DNA of 14,212 nt from an uncultured Dysgonomonas sp. GTDB lineage: Bacteria > Bacteroidota > Bacteroidia > Bacteroidales > Dysgonomonadaceae. Within the stretch, counting starts at the first letter, position 1; every line of letters begins with the position of its first letter. Shown here in pieces: positions 1 to 7,749 of the stretch. A model generated the notes under the pieces. It had not been told where the DNA came from and searched no databases. It was given only the letters and a program-made list of their open reading frames with translations. The position numbers were made by a program, and so were the translations under genes. The DNA lies in NCBI RefSeq assembly GCF_934668725.1, contig NZ_CAKUOF010000031.1, forward strand, positions 1 to 14,212, in the 5' to 3' direction.

Positions 1-10
1 AAAAGAAAAA

Positions 11-35
11 CCGTATAAATCATTGATTTATACGG
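11..35 (-). terminator. Displaced ssrA terminator hairpin (left copy)
   Basis: CCGTATAAAT (11-20) pairs perfectly with ATTTATACGG (26-35) around a 5-nt loop. On the minus strand the hairpin is followed by a T-rich run (10 down to 1), so it reads as an intrinsic terminator for minus-strand transcription. It lies beyond the left copy of the ssrA 3'-end repeat, so it is probably the original host terminator of ssrA, pushed about 14 kb away by the insertion. It may now end any transcript leaving the cargo operon. Confidence 0.75.
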
Positions 36-56
36 AATTGAACTCTTTTTAATTGT

Positions 57-77
57 TGAAAAGTGGAGCTGGAGGGA
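57..77. repeat. Left attachment-site repeat (distal copy)
   Basis: The 21 bases are identical to 14136-14156. Read on the minus strand they give the 3' strand of the tmRNA T-arm and acceptor stem. The T-loop and the rest of tmRNA are missing here: after position 77 the sequence is unrelated to ssrA. This is therefore the displaced target fragment created by integration, and the crossover must lie within the repeat. Confidence 0.85.
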
Positions 78-264
78 GTATTTATCCAGCTATATTTCAG
101 TTCGTTATTATGGTAGGTCACCTAGTAAAAAATGTGATAATCTAACTGATTTACACTGTTTTGAACCATAACGAAAATTCCATATCCGTAGTAGTGCAAA
201 TATATACAAAATAATTCTAAAATAGGATATTATTAAATTCTAAATATATACCTGAAATATAAAG
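78..264. other. Left-end non-coding arm region
   Basis: These 187 AT-rich bases have no convincing gene. They contain one AGGTCACCT motif (115-123), a half-palindrome related to TTTACANTGTAAA (146-159), the decamer TGTTTTGAAC (157-166) that recurs at 13862-13871 in the other end, and an imperfect inverted repeat (about 102-114 with 165-174). Shared motifs at both ends suggest recombinase or accessory-protein binding. No clear terminator for the operon ending at 265 is visible here. Confidence 0.5.
115..123. promoter_or_regulatory. AGGTNACCT motif, probable integrase arm site (left)
   Basis: AGGTCACCT is a 9-bp odd palindrome found 38 bp inside the left repeat. Four more copies lie at the right end. 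Distribution at both ends of the element and near-absence elsewhere fits arm-type sites bound by the N-terminal domain of a tyrosine integrase. This is inferred from placement, not from a known consensus. Confidence 0.5.
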
Positions 265-1077
265 TCAATCTTCAATTCCTTCAGTATGTTCCTCAAATGA
301 TGAATAATTTCGTCGCTTTTTAGCTAGATTATTCTTGCCAAAAATAGTTTTATCTATTCTATCTTTTAAGTATAGCACAAGAGTTTCAAAATGGTTTATA
401 TGGATATAGTTAATCCCTGAAGCATGATATTTATTCATTATATGTTTGTTAAAACTAGCCCAACTAAACTTTTCATCAGTCTTATCGAGTTCAAACTGTT
501 TCCAATCCCCGTATCGTTTTATAAGATAGTTAATATAATTTTTCTTCAGTAAATCCTTACCTAATGCGTTATCAGGTAATTCAGGCTTACTTTTGGTTTT
601 AGGTTTTGAAATAAACTGAGGAAAATATTTTTTTAATAATATATCATTTTCTTCTATATATCTACAAAGAGTATCCCATCCCCAATAATATACTGAGAAA
701 GACAGATTTTGCTCCTCTTGTAGCTTTGCCAAATATTCTTGAATTTTAGCATCATCCCTAAAAGTTGATGCTAAAATGAATCTTTTAAAAGAAAAATCCA
801 AGTCTTTAACATTCTCAAGGTCTGTATTAATATCTTGTATTAATGCTTTACGAATTGAATCAACTCTTTGTTTAGTATCTTTCAATTTACATTGGATAAC
901 TGTTTGATTCTTTACAGATAAAATATCTATTCCTTTTTGTTTTTGACCTTTAACCCCAAACACCTGAAAATCAAAGTTGAGATATGTATCAGTATTTTCT
1001 AAAAAGTTAAATATATCACAAACAAAGTATTCAAACAATTTCTCATCTTTAAGGGGTGGTAACTGAAATTTACTCAT
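265..1077 (-). CDS. Restriction-endonuclease-like protein, fourth gene of ABC-3C-type operon
   Basis: This 270-residue protein has an N-terminal PD-(D/E)xK nuclease fold. FE (15-16) opens the domain, G-x-x-GQKQKGID (41-51) carries the metal-binding Asp51, and IQCK (61-64) supplies the conserved Lys64, with Gln62 where many relatives have Glu or Asp. This pattern is shared with Mrr-like and other defence-associated nucleases, so DNA cleavage is the likely activity. Residues from about 160 form a separate Lys/Tyr-rich region with no recognised domain. The ATG at 1077 follows an AGAGAG run and lies 37 bases after the ATPase stop, so it is probably the last gene of the operon and a second effector or an auxiliary nuclease. 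The nuclease call is fairly sure; its place in the system is inferred from the layout. Confidence 0.72.
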   Translation of the reverse strand: MSKFQLPPLKDEKLFEYFVCDIFNFLENTDTYLNFDFQVFGVKGQKQKGIDILSVKNQTVIQCKLKDTKQRVDSIRKALIQDINTDLENVKDLDFSFKRFILASTFRDDAKIQEYLAKLQEEQNLSFSVYYWGWDTLCRYIEENDILLKKYFPQFISKPKTKSKPELPDNALGKDLLKKNYINYLIKRYGDWKQFELDKTDEKFSWASFNKHIMNKYHASGINYIHINHFETLVLYLKDRIDKTIFGKNNLAKKRRNYSSFEEHTEGIED

Positions 1078-1114
1078 GATGTCTCTCTAGTTATATTATT
1101 AATCTTATTCTTAT

Positions 1115-3454
1115 TTAAGCCATGAAAGACATTTCTTCTTTCATATTTATATTCTTACCCCTTAATCCAAATTTATCATATTTATAACGAATAAATCTGG
1201 AATACCTATCTTCATGAGTTGAAATGAAAAGTTGTTGATCAGAAAAATTATATTTCAAAAGTTCCACCAGAGAGTGTAAATTAATTTCATCTAGTGTTTG
1301 TAATGGATCATCAATAAGTACAGTTCCTAATTTAGAATGATTAAAGACTTTGTTGAGAACTAACATTAAAGAAATTACTGTAGCGGAAAGCTGTCCTGAA
1401 CTTAGCGTATATGTTACTTCTTGATCACGATGAGCGGGTCTAATATATATTTGAGAATCGCTTCTAGTAATTTCAAAATCAATAATCAAGCCTGAGCCTA
1501 AACTATGATTTTGAAGTATTTTTCCTGTGTAAATATAAAATGGGATACTAATATTATCAATAATACTTTTTGTGTATTTTTTTATTTCGGAATCTAATAC
1601 CCCTTTTATTTTATCAACTTTATTTTTAAAAATGTCTATTTTATCTAGCTGTTTTGAATAATCTAAAATACTATTATTTATTGAGTTGTAATATTGCCAT
1701 TGAATATATTGTTTTTTATTTTCAATAAGCTCATGAGATAGGTTCTTCAAGCTATTTATATCATCATTAAAATATCTATTAAAATCTGATAGGATGATAT
1801 CTGTATTAATTTCAATTTGGATATCAGGTTTCTGTTCGTCTATTATTAATATTAGTTTTTCTTTAATTGTATTTTCTTCTATTTCTAAAGTTTTATGATC
1901 AATATCTGATAGTAGTTTTTGCCTAATATCATCATTAAATAAAGAGAGAAAAATGTCTATATTCTTTTTTAAATCATCATATGATTGAGATAAAATTTTG
2001 AATCTCTCAGAAGAAATTAATAGGGAAATATTATTATTTATTTCCTCATTTTCTTGAGTCAATAATCTCTTAAGAGGATTTAGATAATCAGTATTTAATT
2101 GAGCTTTTTGTTCTTCAAAAAGGCTATCATTCTTTTTATAATCACTAAATATTTTATGTTCAGTTTCTTCTATCTTTTTAGATAAAGCTTCAAAATTTAG
2201 CCAATCATAACCACATGTAGGACATTCACTGTCTTTAATATTAATATCTCTCAAATGATGGTTGCTAAACTCAATGAGCTCTTCCCTTTTTTCCTTAAGA
2301 TCTGACAATATTCTATTTTGAATAGATAAATTCTTTTGAGATGCGATTAGACTGGTTATTGCTATCTTATATGAATTCAATTCAAAACTAATCATAGCTT
2401 TTCTAGATAAGAATTCAATAATTTCATCGCTAAATAAATTATTATAATTTTTAGAATCAATATGTTGAATTATAGTATTATTACTTTGAAGGATTTTTAA
2501 ACATTCATTTCTTTTAATGTGTTGTTCTCTCAATATATCAATATTATCAATACTCCAATAATTTTTAATAAAGTTTGTTAGAAAAGTATCGTTATATCTA
2601 AATATGTTTATTTTTTTCAACAAGATTAAATCAGCAATAATATTTTTATGATTAAAAAGATTTTCAATTTTTTTAACATCATTCAAATTAGAATTAAGAA
2701 TATCAATATTTGTATTTTTTATGATTACATTATCCCATAAAAATTCATTTGTTTCTTTAATTAATTTATTATATTCAATATTAGATAAATGATTCTCTAA
2801 TAATTCCTTATTCGACTCTTTAATGCTATTTATAGAATTTGTATAGTGTATAATCCTATTTTGAAGTTTTTCAGAAAATGCTACAATCTTATCAAGTAAT
2901 CTCCTTTCTTCATCTCCACCTAAAAGGGACACTAAAGCCTTATATCTATTTTTGGGATCCTCTTTTAAAAAATATGTATTTTCATCTTGTTCAACATAAT
3001 TAAGTACATTAAATAAATTATGAAGATTATTATAATCTAATATACCTTCTAAGTCTTTTTCTGTGGACTCTTTATCATTAATATATAGTTTAGATTCGTC
3101 AAAAATTGTACTTATATTATTTTTTCTGGATTTCTTATTCTCAGCAGGAGGAAATATTCTCCTTATATTAAGCCTTTCATTATCAGATGTGATAAGTGCT
3201 GATATTTCAATAGGTTCATTCTCTTTATAGTGAATTGGACTATTTTCATACGTATATCTCCTATCAAGGTTAACATTATTTATTTTTCTTGGCTTTTGTG
3301 TAAATAATATTTCTAAAGCTTCAAAACATGTTGTTTTACCATAACCATTCGGACCATCAAAAACAATGAGATTGTTTTCTTGAAAATCAAAGATGAAATC
3401 AGATAAACACTTATAGTTTTTGATCTGTAATTGTGATAGTTTATATTTCATCAT
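1115..3454 (-). CDS. SMC/Rad50-like ABC ATPase of ABC-three-component system
   Basis: This 779-residue protein has all the parts of an SMC/RecF-type ABC ATPase. Walker A is GPNGYGKTT (34-42), the Q-loop is Gln156, the signature is LSSGQ (684-688), Walker B is VLIDDP (712-717), and the switch is His747. Between the two ATPase halves lies a long helical, coiled-coil-prone region with a CPTC motif (411-414) near its middle, as in the Rad50 zinc hook. ABC-3C ATPases are proposed to sense aberrant nucleic acid or protein complexes and license an effector. Two ATG codons lie in tandem (3454 and 3451). The GGAG at 3456-3459 (minus strand) fits either start, with better spacing for the second. The start overlaps the preceding gene by 14 bases, which suggests translational coupling. 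The region is clearly AT-richer than the mobilization genes. Confidence 0.85.
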   Translation of the reverse strand: MMKYKLSQLQIKNYKCLSDFIFDFQENNLIVFDGPNGYGKTTCFEALEILFTQKPRKINNVNLDRRYTYENSPIHYKENEPIEISALITSDNERLNIRRIFPPAENKKSRKNNISTIFDESKLYINDKESTEKDLEGILDYNNLHNLFNVLNYVEQDENTYFLKEDPKNRYKALVSLLGGDEERRLLDKIVAFSEKLQNRIIHYTNSINSIKESNKELLENHLSNIEYNKLIKETNEFLWDNVIIKNTNIDILNSNLNDVKKIENLFNHKNIIADLILLKKINIFRYNDTFLTNFIKNYWSIDNIDILREQHIKRNECLKILQSNNTIIQHIDSKNYNNLFSDEIIEFLSRKAMISFELNSYKIAITSLIASQKNLSIQNRILSDLKEKREELIEFSNHHLRDINIKDSECPTCGYDWLNFEALSKKIEETEHKIFSDYKKNDSLFEEQKAQLNTDYLNPLKRLLTQENEEINNNISLLISSERFKILSQSYDDLKKNIDIFLSLFNDDIRQKLLSDIDHKTLEIEENTIKEKLILIIDEQKPDIQIEINTDIILSDFNRYFNDDINSLKNLSHELIENKKQYIQWQYYNSINNSILDYSKQLDKIDIFKNKVDKIKGVLDSEIKKYTKSIIDNISIPFYIYTGKILQNHSLGSGLIIDFEITRSDSQIYIRPAHRDQEVTYTLSSGQLSATVISLMLVLNKVFNHSKLGTVLIDDPLQTLDEINLHSLVELLKYNFSDQQLFISTHEDRYSRFIRYKYDKFGLRGKNINMKEEMSFMA

Positions 3455-4154
3455 CTCCGTTGTGTATAAGTTTGTGTTCTAACAAGAAATCTTCAATATT
3501 CGAGTATTTATCAAAATCCATTTCATTAATTATAGATAAAATATTAGCCTCTTTTTCTGAAAGTTTATTAATCAGTGCTTCAGATATATTACCTAATTTA
3601 TGTTCTTCTTTTTCAGACAAATAATTTAGAAATGGAATTTTTATAAATAAAGTTATTAATAGTTTATACCAGCTTTGTTCTTTATCCTTTAAAGAATTAC
3701 TATTATCTATTGAAACTCTATTTAATTCTTCAACAATAGGTGATTGTTCTGATATTTTTTCTTTTAAAATAATCAAGTCATTTTCATTATAAGGCAATAT
3801 GTACTTTTTAGCATTAATATTATTCTCTTGAACCTTATTTAATTCATTAATAATATTTTCTTCATGTTGATCTAGCCTTAATACTAATATAAATGATAAA
3901 TTATGGTCTATGTATCTTTCTTTAAAGGGTAATAATCCGTCTTTTTCTTTTAATTGTACAATAATTGAATTAAGAATATATTCTAAGTCTTTTATTTCTC
4001 CATTATTCAGATCGATTAATTGCTCATAAGTACAAAAAAAGAAAATGAAAAAATCTTCTTTAGAATTATAATATGCAAAATCAATATTCTCTTCTAAAGA
4101 AATAACATTTAAATCATTCCCTATTATAATCTTATTAATTAATGTTTTCATCAT
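3441..4154 (-). CDS. Probable middle component of ABC-three-component system
   Basis: This 237-residue acidic protein has no catalytic motif that I can see. The N-terminal part alternates predicted strands and helices, with a hydrophobic strand FFIFFFCTYEQLIDL near residues 35-50 and another, LSFILVLRL, near 85-95. The C-terminal half is helical and rich in Glu, Leu and Asn. It sits between a nuclease-fold gene and an ABC ATPase gene and overlaps both (20 and 14 bases), which is the position of the small middle component of ABC-3C systems. That component is thought to bridge the ATPase and the effector. Tandem ATG codons occur at 4154 and 4151. Assignment rests mainly on gene order, size and general resemblance to middle component 1; a profile search would settle it. 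Confidence 0.6.
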   Translation of the reverse strand: MMKTLINKIIIGNDLNVISLEENIDFAYYNSKEDFFIFFFCTYEQLIDLNNGEIKDLEYILNSIIVQLKEKDGLLPFKERYIDHNLSFILVLRLDQHEENIINELNKVQENNINAKKYILPYNENDLIILKEKISEQSPIVEELNRVSIDNSNSLKDKEQSWYKLLITLFIKIPFLNYLSEKEEHKLGNISEALINKLSEKEANILSIINEMDFDKYSNIEDFLLEHKLIHNGDDEI

Positions 4155-5421
4155 TTATTTCAGTTATAGCATTGTCAATTTTCCTAAATCCAAAAACTCT
4201 TTCTTCTAAATTAGAATCTATATCTAAAATTTCAATTAGTCGATTTTTAATTTCTTCTTTTTCCTTGTTCAGATTACTAGTTATGAAATAGTCAATATCC
4301 TGCGTAACAGGCTGCTTATATATCTCTTCACAGTGTTTTTGAAAATTTCTATTTTCTATCGGGTCTTCTTCATCAAATTGATTATTATGTACTAATAATT
4401 GGTAACGCAACATATTATTAGCTTCCTTTTTTACATACTGTAATCTTTTATAAATAGGATTGGTTTTTATTTTTTTAATCGCTTTCAAAATAACCTGCTT
4501 CACAACTTCTGCATCAATATAACTTCCAAAAGACAATCTTAAATTATCTTTATTTAACTTCTTATGAGGAGTAAGATAAGATTCTAATAAATTCTTCATT
4601 TCGGAAGTATCAAGACAATTTAATTCTACTAGACAATCATTTATCTTATTATAAATTGTATTTTGATTTTCATCATTCAAATCATATTGTCCTAGATCTT
4701 CACTTAATGAGTGAAAAAAAATCTTAGATATTTCGTGCCAACATATTTTTTCTGTAAATGCATTAGGAGAATTTACTAACCAATCTTTAATTGTTTTAAA
4801 TGATATTGACTTTGTTTTTTTAGTTCTATGTCTGTCATATATCATTTTTGTGATCTCAGAACAACAATGGCATCTTTTAACATCAATATCGCTATCTTGT
4901 AAGTCTGGGAATAGAGCTCTAATAGCATTATTTAATTTGGTCGTTATATTATCAATTTTATATTGTCCATGAATTATTTTAAAATAACTTTTATCTATAT
5001 CGCTATACCTCTTATGATATGTTGAGAATGTTTCATCAATATCATCTATTGATTCTGATGTTATTAATGTTGCTTTAATCGGATTTTCTCTTGGCTCTAA
5101 AGAGTATGATTTTATTATTTTTCTACCATCTTGAGGGTCCGAAATCTCTGTTATTGTATAATAATATCTATCTATTAATTCTTCAACAACATCTTTATAA
5201 GCATTTAATTTATTAGAGCCATTACTCAGATATGCTTTCACTTGAAAAACTTCAAAATCATTAGTAATCAAAGAGAAATCTTCGTCTTCTTCTAATTTTA
5301 AACAATAACGATCAGGGATATCTTCATCCTCAAGTTCATTTATAGTTTCGAGAGTTTTGCATAATGCAACTTCTCCTTGAAATATATAACCTGACCAACT
5401 GGGAGTTGCATCTCTATTCAT
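4135..5421 (-). CDS. ABC-3C effector: nuclease-fold N terminus with long C-terminal region
   Basis: The N terminus resembles Cap4/DUF4297-type nucleases of the PD-(D/E)xK fold. It has a GYIFQ...ALCK helix (residues about 12-23), an acidic strand with Glu45 to Asp49, and FQVK (60-63) with Gln61 in the usual Asp/Glu place and Lys63. A CHCC cluster (185-188) follows. The rest, to residue 429, is helical and matches in size the C-terminal module found in ABC-3C effectors. The likely role is DNA cleavage controlled by the downstream ATPase and middle protein. The reading frame opens with GTG then ATG (5424, 5421); I chose the ATG, which makes the protein 428 residues. Residue numbers here count from the GTG. 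It is the first gene of the AT-rich operon and overlaps the next by 20 bases. Confidence 0.72.
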   Translation of the reverse strand: MNRDATPSWSGYIFQGEVALCKTLETINELEDEDIPDRYCLKLEEDEDFSLITNDFEVFQVKAYLSNGSNKLNAYKDVVEELIDRYYYTITEISDPQDGRKIIKSYSLEPRENPIKATLITSESIDDIDETFSTYHKRYSDIDKSYFKIIHGQYKIDNITTKLNNAIRALFPDLQDSDIDVKRCHCCSEITKMIYDRHRTKKTKSISFKTIKDWLVNSPNAFTEKICWHEISKIFFHSLSEDLGQYDLNDENQNTIYNKINDCLVELNCLDTSEMKNLLESYLTPHKKLNKDNLRLSFGSYIDAEVVKQVILKAIKKIKTNPIYKRLQYVKKEANNMLRYQLLVHNNQFDEEDPIENRNFQKHCEEIYKQPVTQDIDYFITSNLNKEKEEIKNRLIEILDIDSNLEERVFGFRKIDNAITEINDENIN

Positions 5422-5440
5422 CACTCTATTTTTTATAAAT

Positions 5441-5448
5441 TAAAAGTA
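5441..5448 (-). promoter_or_regulatory. Weak candidate -7 box for the ABC-3C operon
   Basis: On the minus strand the sequence TACTTTTA differs by one base from the Bacteroidota -7 consensus TAnnTTTG and lies about 20 bases before the ATG at 5421. No TTTG -33 box is visible at normal spacing. The 65-base gap behind the HEPN gene is very AT-rich, so readthrough from that gene is also possible. Confidence 0.25.
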
Positions 5449-5486
5449 TATTATAATATTTATAGATAATTGTTCTAATTTTTCAT

Positions 5487-6374
5487 TCACTCCATCTCCC
5501 CATACTCCCCAATCTTCTCCTCACAAATCCTCTTTGTAATATCCCTCAGCAATTCCACTTTCGGCACAAGAGCATCAATATCCTCTTTAGTAACTACGAA
5601 ATCAGGGTCATATCGTCCATTAACATAAGCCGCTTTGATAAGCTCAAAAAGCCGTTTTTCTTCAGCTGTATCAAGCGGAAAGACTTTGATAAACTCGTTC
5701 GAGTATTTCTTTACAGAGTTTAATAATTTAGTAAGATTATGCTGTTTGGGATTTTCAAGGGTATTGACAAGACGAATAGCGTAGATAAGATTTTCGCATG
5801 TTTGATGAAGCAAGAAAGAAGCCATTTTATAGTCTTTCTTATTATATGAATATTGTGCTAAATCAAGGAAGCTTATTGCAGTCTTAAATTTATCATCAAA
5901 ATACTCCTGCGCCTGTTGCTTTATCTCATCAAAACTGAGTTTTCTTCTTCGGGCAAGTTTATGTTTTCCACTATCGTATAATACAACACCTTCTTGTTTT
6001 ATCTGTGTATAAAAATACCGACCTTCATTTAGATACTTATTCAGCTTCTTCATATCTTCGCTTATAAACTGAACAGGTGGTTGTCTATCCGGGTCTTTTG
6101 CCCTGTCATAATACAAATCTTCTATATTACCGAGTGCCCTTCCAGCAATACCATCCGATAAACCACTTGTCACTATCAATATATCGTAATCGCTTACATA
6201 AAACTGTAATTTACCGAACTCATATTTTTCATCATACACCACATAGTCATTTCGGGCATAACTGCCGAAGAGGATTATCATTTCGGTTTGTTTTAGCCTT
6301 TGTAAAACAGACTCAACAATAAAATGTAAATCTCTCTGGTTGGTTGATGGTAAATATGATATTGACTTTTTCAT
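5487..6374 (-). CDS. Nucleotidyltransferase-HEPN fusion protein
   Basis: With the start at 6374 the protein has 295 residues. An N-terminal minimal nucleotidyltransferase domain shows GSYAR (37-41) followed by SDYD (61-64), giving the metal-binding pair Asp62 and Asp64. A HEPN-type helical bundle follows from about residue 145 (AISFL, ASFLLHQTCENLIYAI, HNLTKLL). The canonical RNase motif R-x4-6-H of toxic HEPN proteins is not evident: the nearest Arg is about 11 residues before His212. MNT and HEPN domains form toxin-antitoxin pairs, and the MNT partner can AMPylate the HEPN toxin. Here they are fused, which suggests another regulatory or defence role. The frame stays open back to 6524, but that stretch looks non-coding and carries a promoter-like site, so I use the internal ATG. 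It lies 65 bases ahead of the ABC-3C operon on the same strand. Confidence 0.75.
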   Translation of the reverse strand: MKKSISYLPSTNQRDLHFIVESVLQRLKQTEMIILFGSYARNDYVVYDEKYEFGKLQFYVSDYDILIVTSGLSDGIAGRALGNIEDLYYDRAKDPDRQPPVQFISEDMKKLNKYLNEGRYFYTQIKQEGVVLYDSGKHKLARRRKLSFDEIKQQAQEYFDDKFKTAISFLDLAQYSYNKKDYKMASFLLHQTCENLIYAIRLVNTLENPKQHNLTKLLNSVKKYSNEFIKVFPLDTAEEKRLFELIKAAYVNGRYDPDFVVTKEDIDALVPKVELLRDITKRICEEKIGEYGEME

Positions 6375-6394
6375 ACAGATATATTCGTTTAATG

Positions 6395-6420
6395 CAAATT
6401 TAGCTATAAAAATAACAAAA
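6395..6420 (-). promoter_or_regulatory. Promoter candidate of the nucleotidyltransferase-HEPN gene
   Basis: On the minus strand TAAATTTG (6402-6395) matches the Bacteroidota -7 box TAnnTTTG exactly. A TTTTG (6420-6416) lies upstream, but only 13 bases separate them, shorter than usual. The predicted transcript would start close to the ATG at 6374. Just upstream is a 5-bp inverted repeat GGGTC-TGT-GACCC (6421-6433), which could be an operator. This site supports the internal start over the longer frame. Confidence 0.45.
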
Positions 6421-6622
6421 GGGTCTGTGACCCTAAAGATATTGAAAAAAGGAAAACAAGGGTTATCTTTTTGTTTGTTAATTGTATATTTGTATTTACA
6501 TCCTGCTTCTTGTCGGTTTGACATAAAATTCAGACTGACGACCCAACACCGCAGAGATATAAATTATTATAGATTATTTATATCGGCTTGATTCTCTAAT
6601 CAGGCTTTAAATGCGGATATTC

Positions 6623-7015
6623 ATGCAAAAACAAGACAACAATTATGAAGTACTAATCGGGTATGCAAGGTCTATGCTCGGTTATTCGTTTGAGGAACTT
6701 AAAAAAAATTGCATTAATTACCCTATTTCCATAACAGTATATGTCGATAAAAAGACAAATACTTTTGAGAAAATTATCGAAGTGCGTTTTGATAATCATG
6801 AAGCTACTATTTCTTGTTCTTTCAACGAAGCGGATAAATGTGATACAACCTATCTTTTTCTCGATTCTCAGAGTAGTGAAAACAGTCTAATAAGATATTT
6901 GTCAAAATCATTCGGCTTTGATTATAGGGAAAATCACTGGTTGCTAGATAACTGCTATTTGAAAATAAAACAGTCAAAGGATTTTTTCTGCTTTTATATT
7001 TTCGCTGATAGATAA
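6623..7015 (+). CDS. Small protein of unknown function
   Basis: This is the only plus-strand gene that looks real. It encodes 130 residues from the ATG at 6623; an ATG at 6611 would add four residues. I do not recognise a family. The composition is that of a soluble globular protein, with mixed strands and helices, several aromatic residues, and no signal peptide or membrane segment. It is transcribed away from the nucleotidyltransferase-HEPN gene across a 248-base intergenic region and ends four bases before a strong terminator hairpin. Its coding character comes from its balanced amino-acid use and the terminator at the right place. It could be a partner or immunity protein for a neighbour, but nothing in the sequence proves this. 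Confidence 0.6.
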   Translation: MQKQDNNYEVLIGYARSMLGYSFEELKKNCINYPISITVYVDKKTNTFEKIIEVRFDNHEATISCSFNEADKCDTTYLFLDSQSSENSLIRYLSKSFGFDYRENHWLLDNCYLKIKQSKDFFCFYIFADR

Positions 7016-7018
7016 CCG

Positions 7019-7051
7019 AATCAAGGCAAAGCCAAAAACTTTGCCTTGATT
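7019..7051. terminator. Bidirectional intrinsic terminator
   Basis: AATCAAGGCAAAG (7019-7031) and CTTTGCCTTGATT (7039-7051) form a perfect 13-bp stem with a 7-nt loop. The hairpin lies between two convergent genes, ending at 7015 on the plus strand and 7071 on the minus strand. It has A-rich loop bases but only short T runs on either side, so it probably serves both genes. Confidence 0.8.
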
Positions 7052-7070
7052 TAAAGTATTTACCATTTGG

Positions 7071-7745
7071 CTACTTAGTCAGTTTCTCCAGTTTTTTATC
7101 AATCTCCTTGTTAACCTCCTCATTCTGTTTGTTTACAGACTGATTATAAACTTTCTGACTAATTAACGATTCAAACTCAAGTACATTTCTTTTGATACTA
7201 TCCCTATATTGAGGTCTTTCGGCATAGGATTTATTCAGATATACAATATCATCATAAGAAACCTTACCTTTCATTTGTACATACCTGTATTTAATATCAG
7301 TGTGTTCCAGCCTTTTATTTTCCTGAAACTGATTATAGTTGAAATACAATGAACCACCGATACCTAAGAATAGCATAATAATGGTAATAAATGTTTTACT
7401 TGATTTAAAATCAATCGAATATCTGTTTTCAATGATAGTCGGTTGTTTTACAAGCTCTTTCAGTTCCGCTATTTTTTGATTCAGAAATTCAGCAGATGCT
7501 TTATTAGCTTTTTCCTGTAATTCGGTTGTAACACTAATTACAATATTCAGAAAATTTTTCAGTTCCTCTTCGTCTATTGCTTTTTTAGCATATTCAATAG
7601 TCTCGGATATTTTATTCAACAGATCAGCAGTTAGTGCAGATTCAGGATTGGGTTGATTGCTCAACTTTCGGTTGATTTCCTCTACTGTTTGGGAAATAGC
7701 ATCTATACCTAACTGTATATCCATATTTATATTATCATCTTTCAT
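7071..7745 (-). CDS. Membrane-anchored coiled-coil protein of the mobilization operon
   Basis: This 224-residue protein has a helical, Glu/Lys-rich N-terminal part (about 10-100), a single membrane segment (about 119-136, with an FLGIGGSLYF core), and a charged C-terminal tail of about 85 residues. It has no signal peptide. It follows the relaxase by only 4 bases. A perfect anti-16S match, AAGGAGGT, lies within the relaxase's last codons just before this ATG, which is a strong sign of coupled translation. Proteins of this layout often follow relaxase genes in Bacteroidota mobilizable elements. A role in bringing the relaxosome to the membrane or to a helper coupling protein is plausible but unproven. 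Transcription ends at the shared terminator downstream. Confidence 0.7.
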   Translation of the reverse strand: MKDDNINMDIQLGIDAISQTVEEINRKLSNQPNPESALTADLLNKISETIEYAKKAIDEEELKNFLNIVISVTTELQEKANKASAEFLNQKIAELKELVKQPTIIENRYSIDFKSSKTFITIIMLFLGIGGSLYFNYNQFQENKRLEHTDIKYRYVQMKGKVSYDDIVYLNKSYAERPQYRDSIKRNVLEFESLISQKVYNQSVNKQNEEVNKEIDKKLEKLTK

Positions 7746-7749
7746 ATCA

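Noticed and set aside
265..5421. Type I or type IV restriction-modification system
   Set aside because: There is no methyltransferase, specificity subunit or helicase motor. The large ATPase is an ABC type with a signature motif, not a DEAD-box or McrB-type AAA enzyme.
6375..6524. N-terminal extension of the nucleotidyltransferase-HEPN frame to 6524
   Set aside because: The extra 50 residues do not look like a domain, and a TAnnTTTG promoter box lies inside them. The ATG at 6374 precedes the conserved domain at a normal distance.
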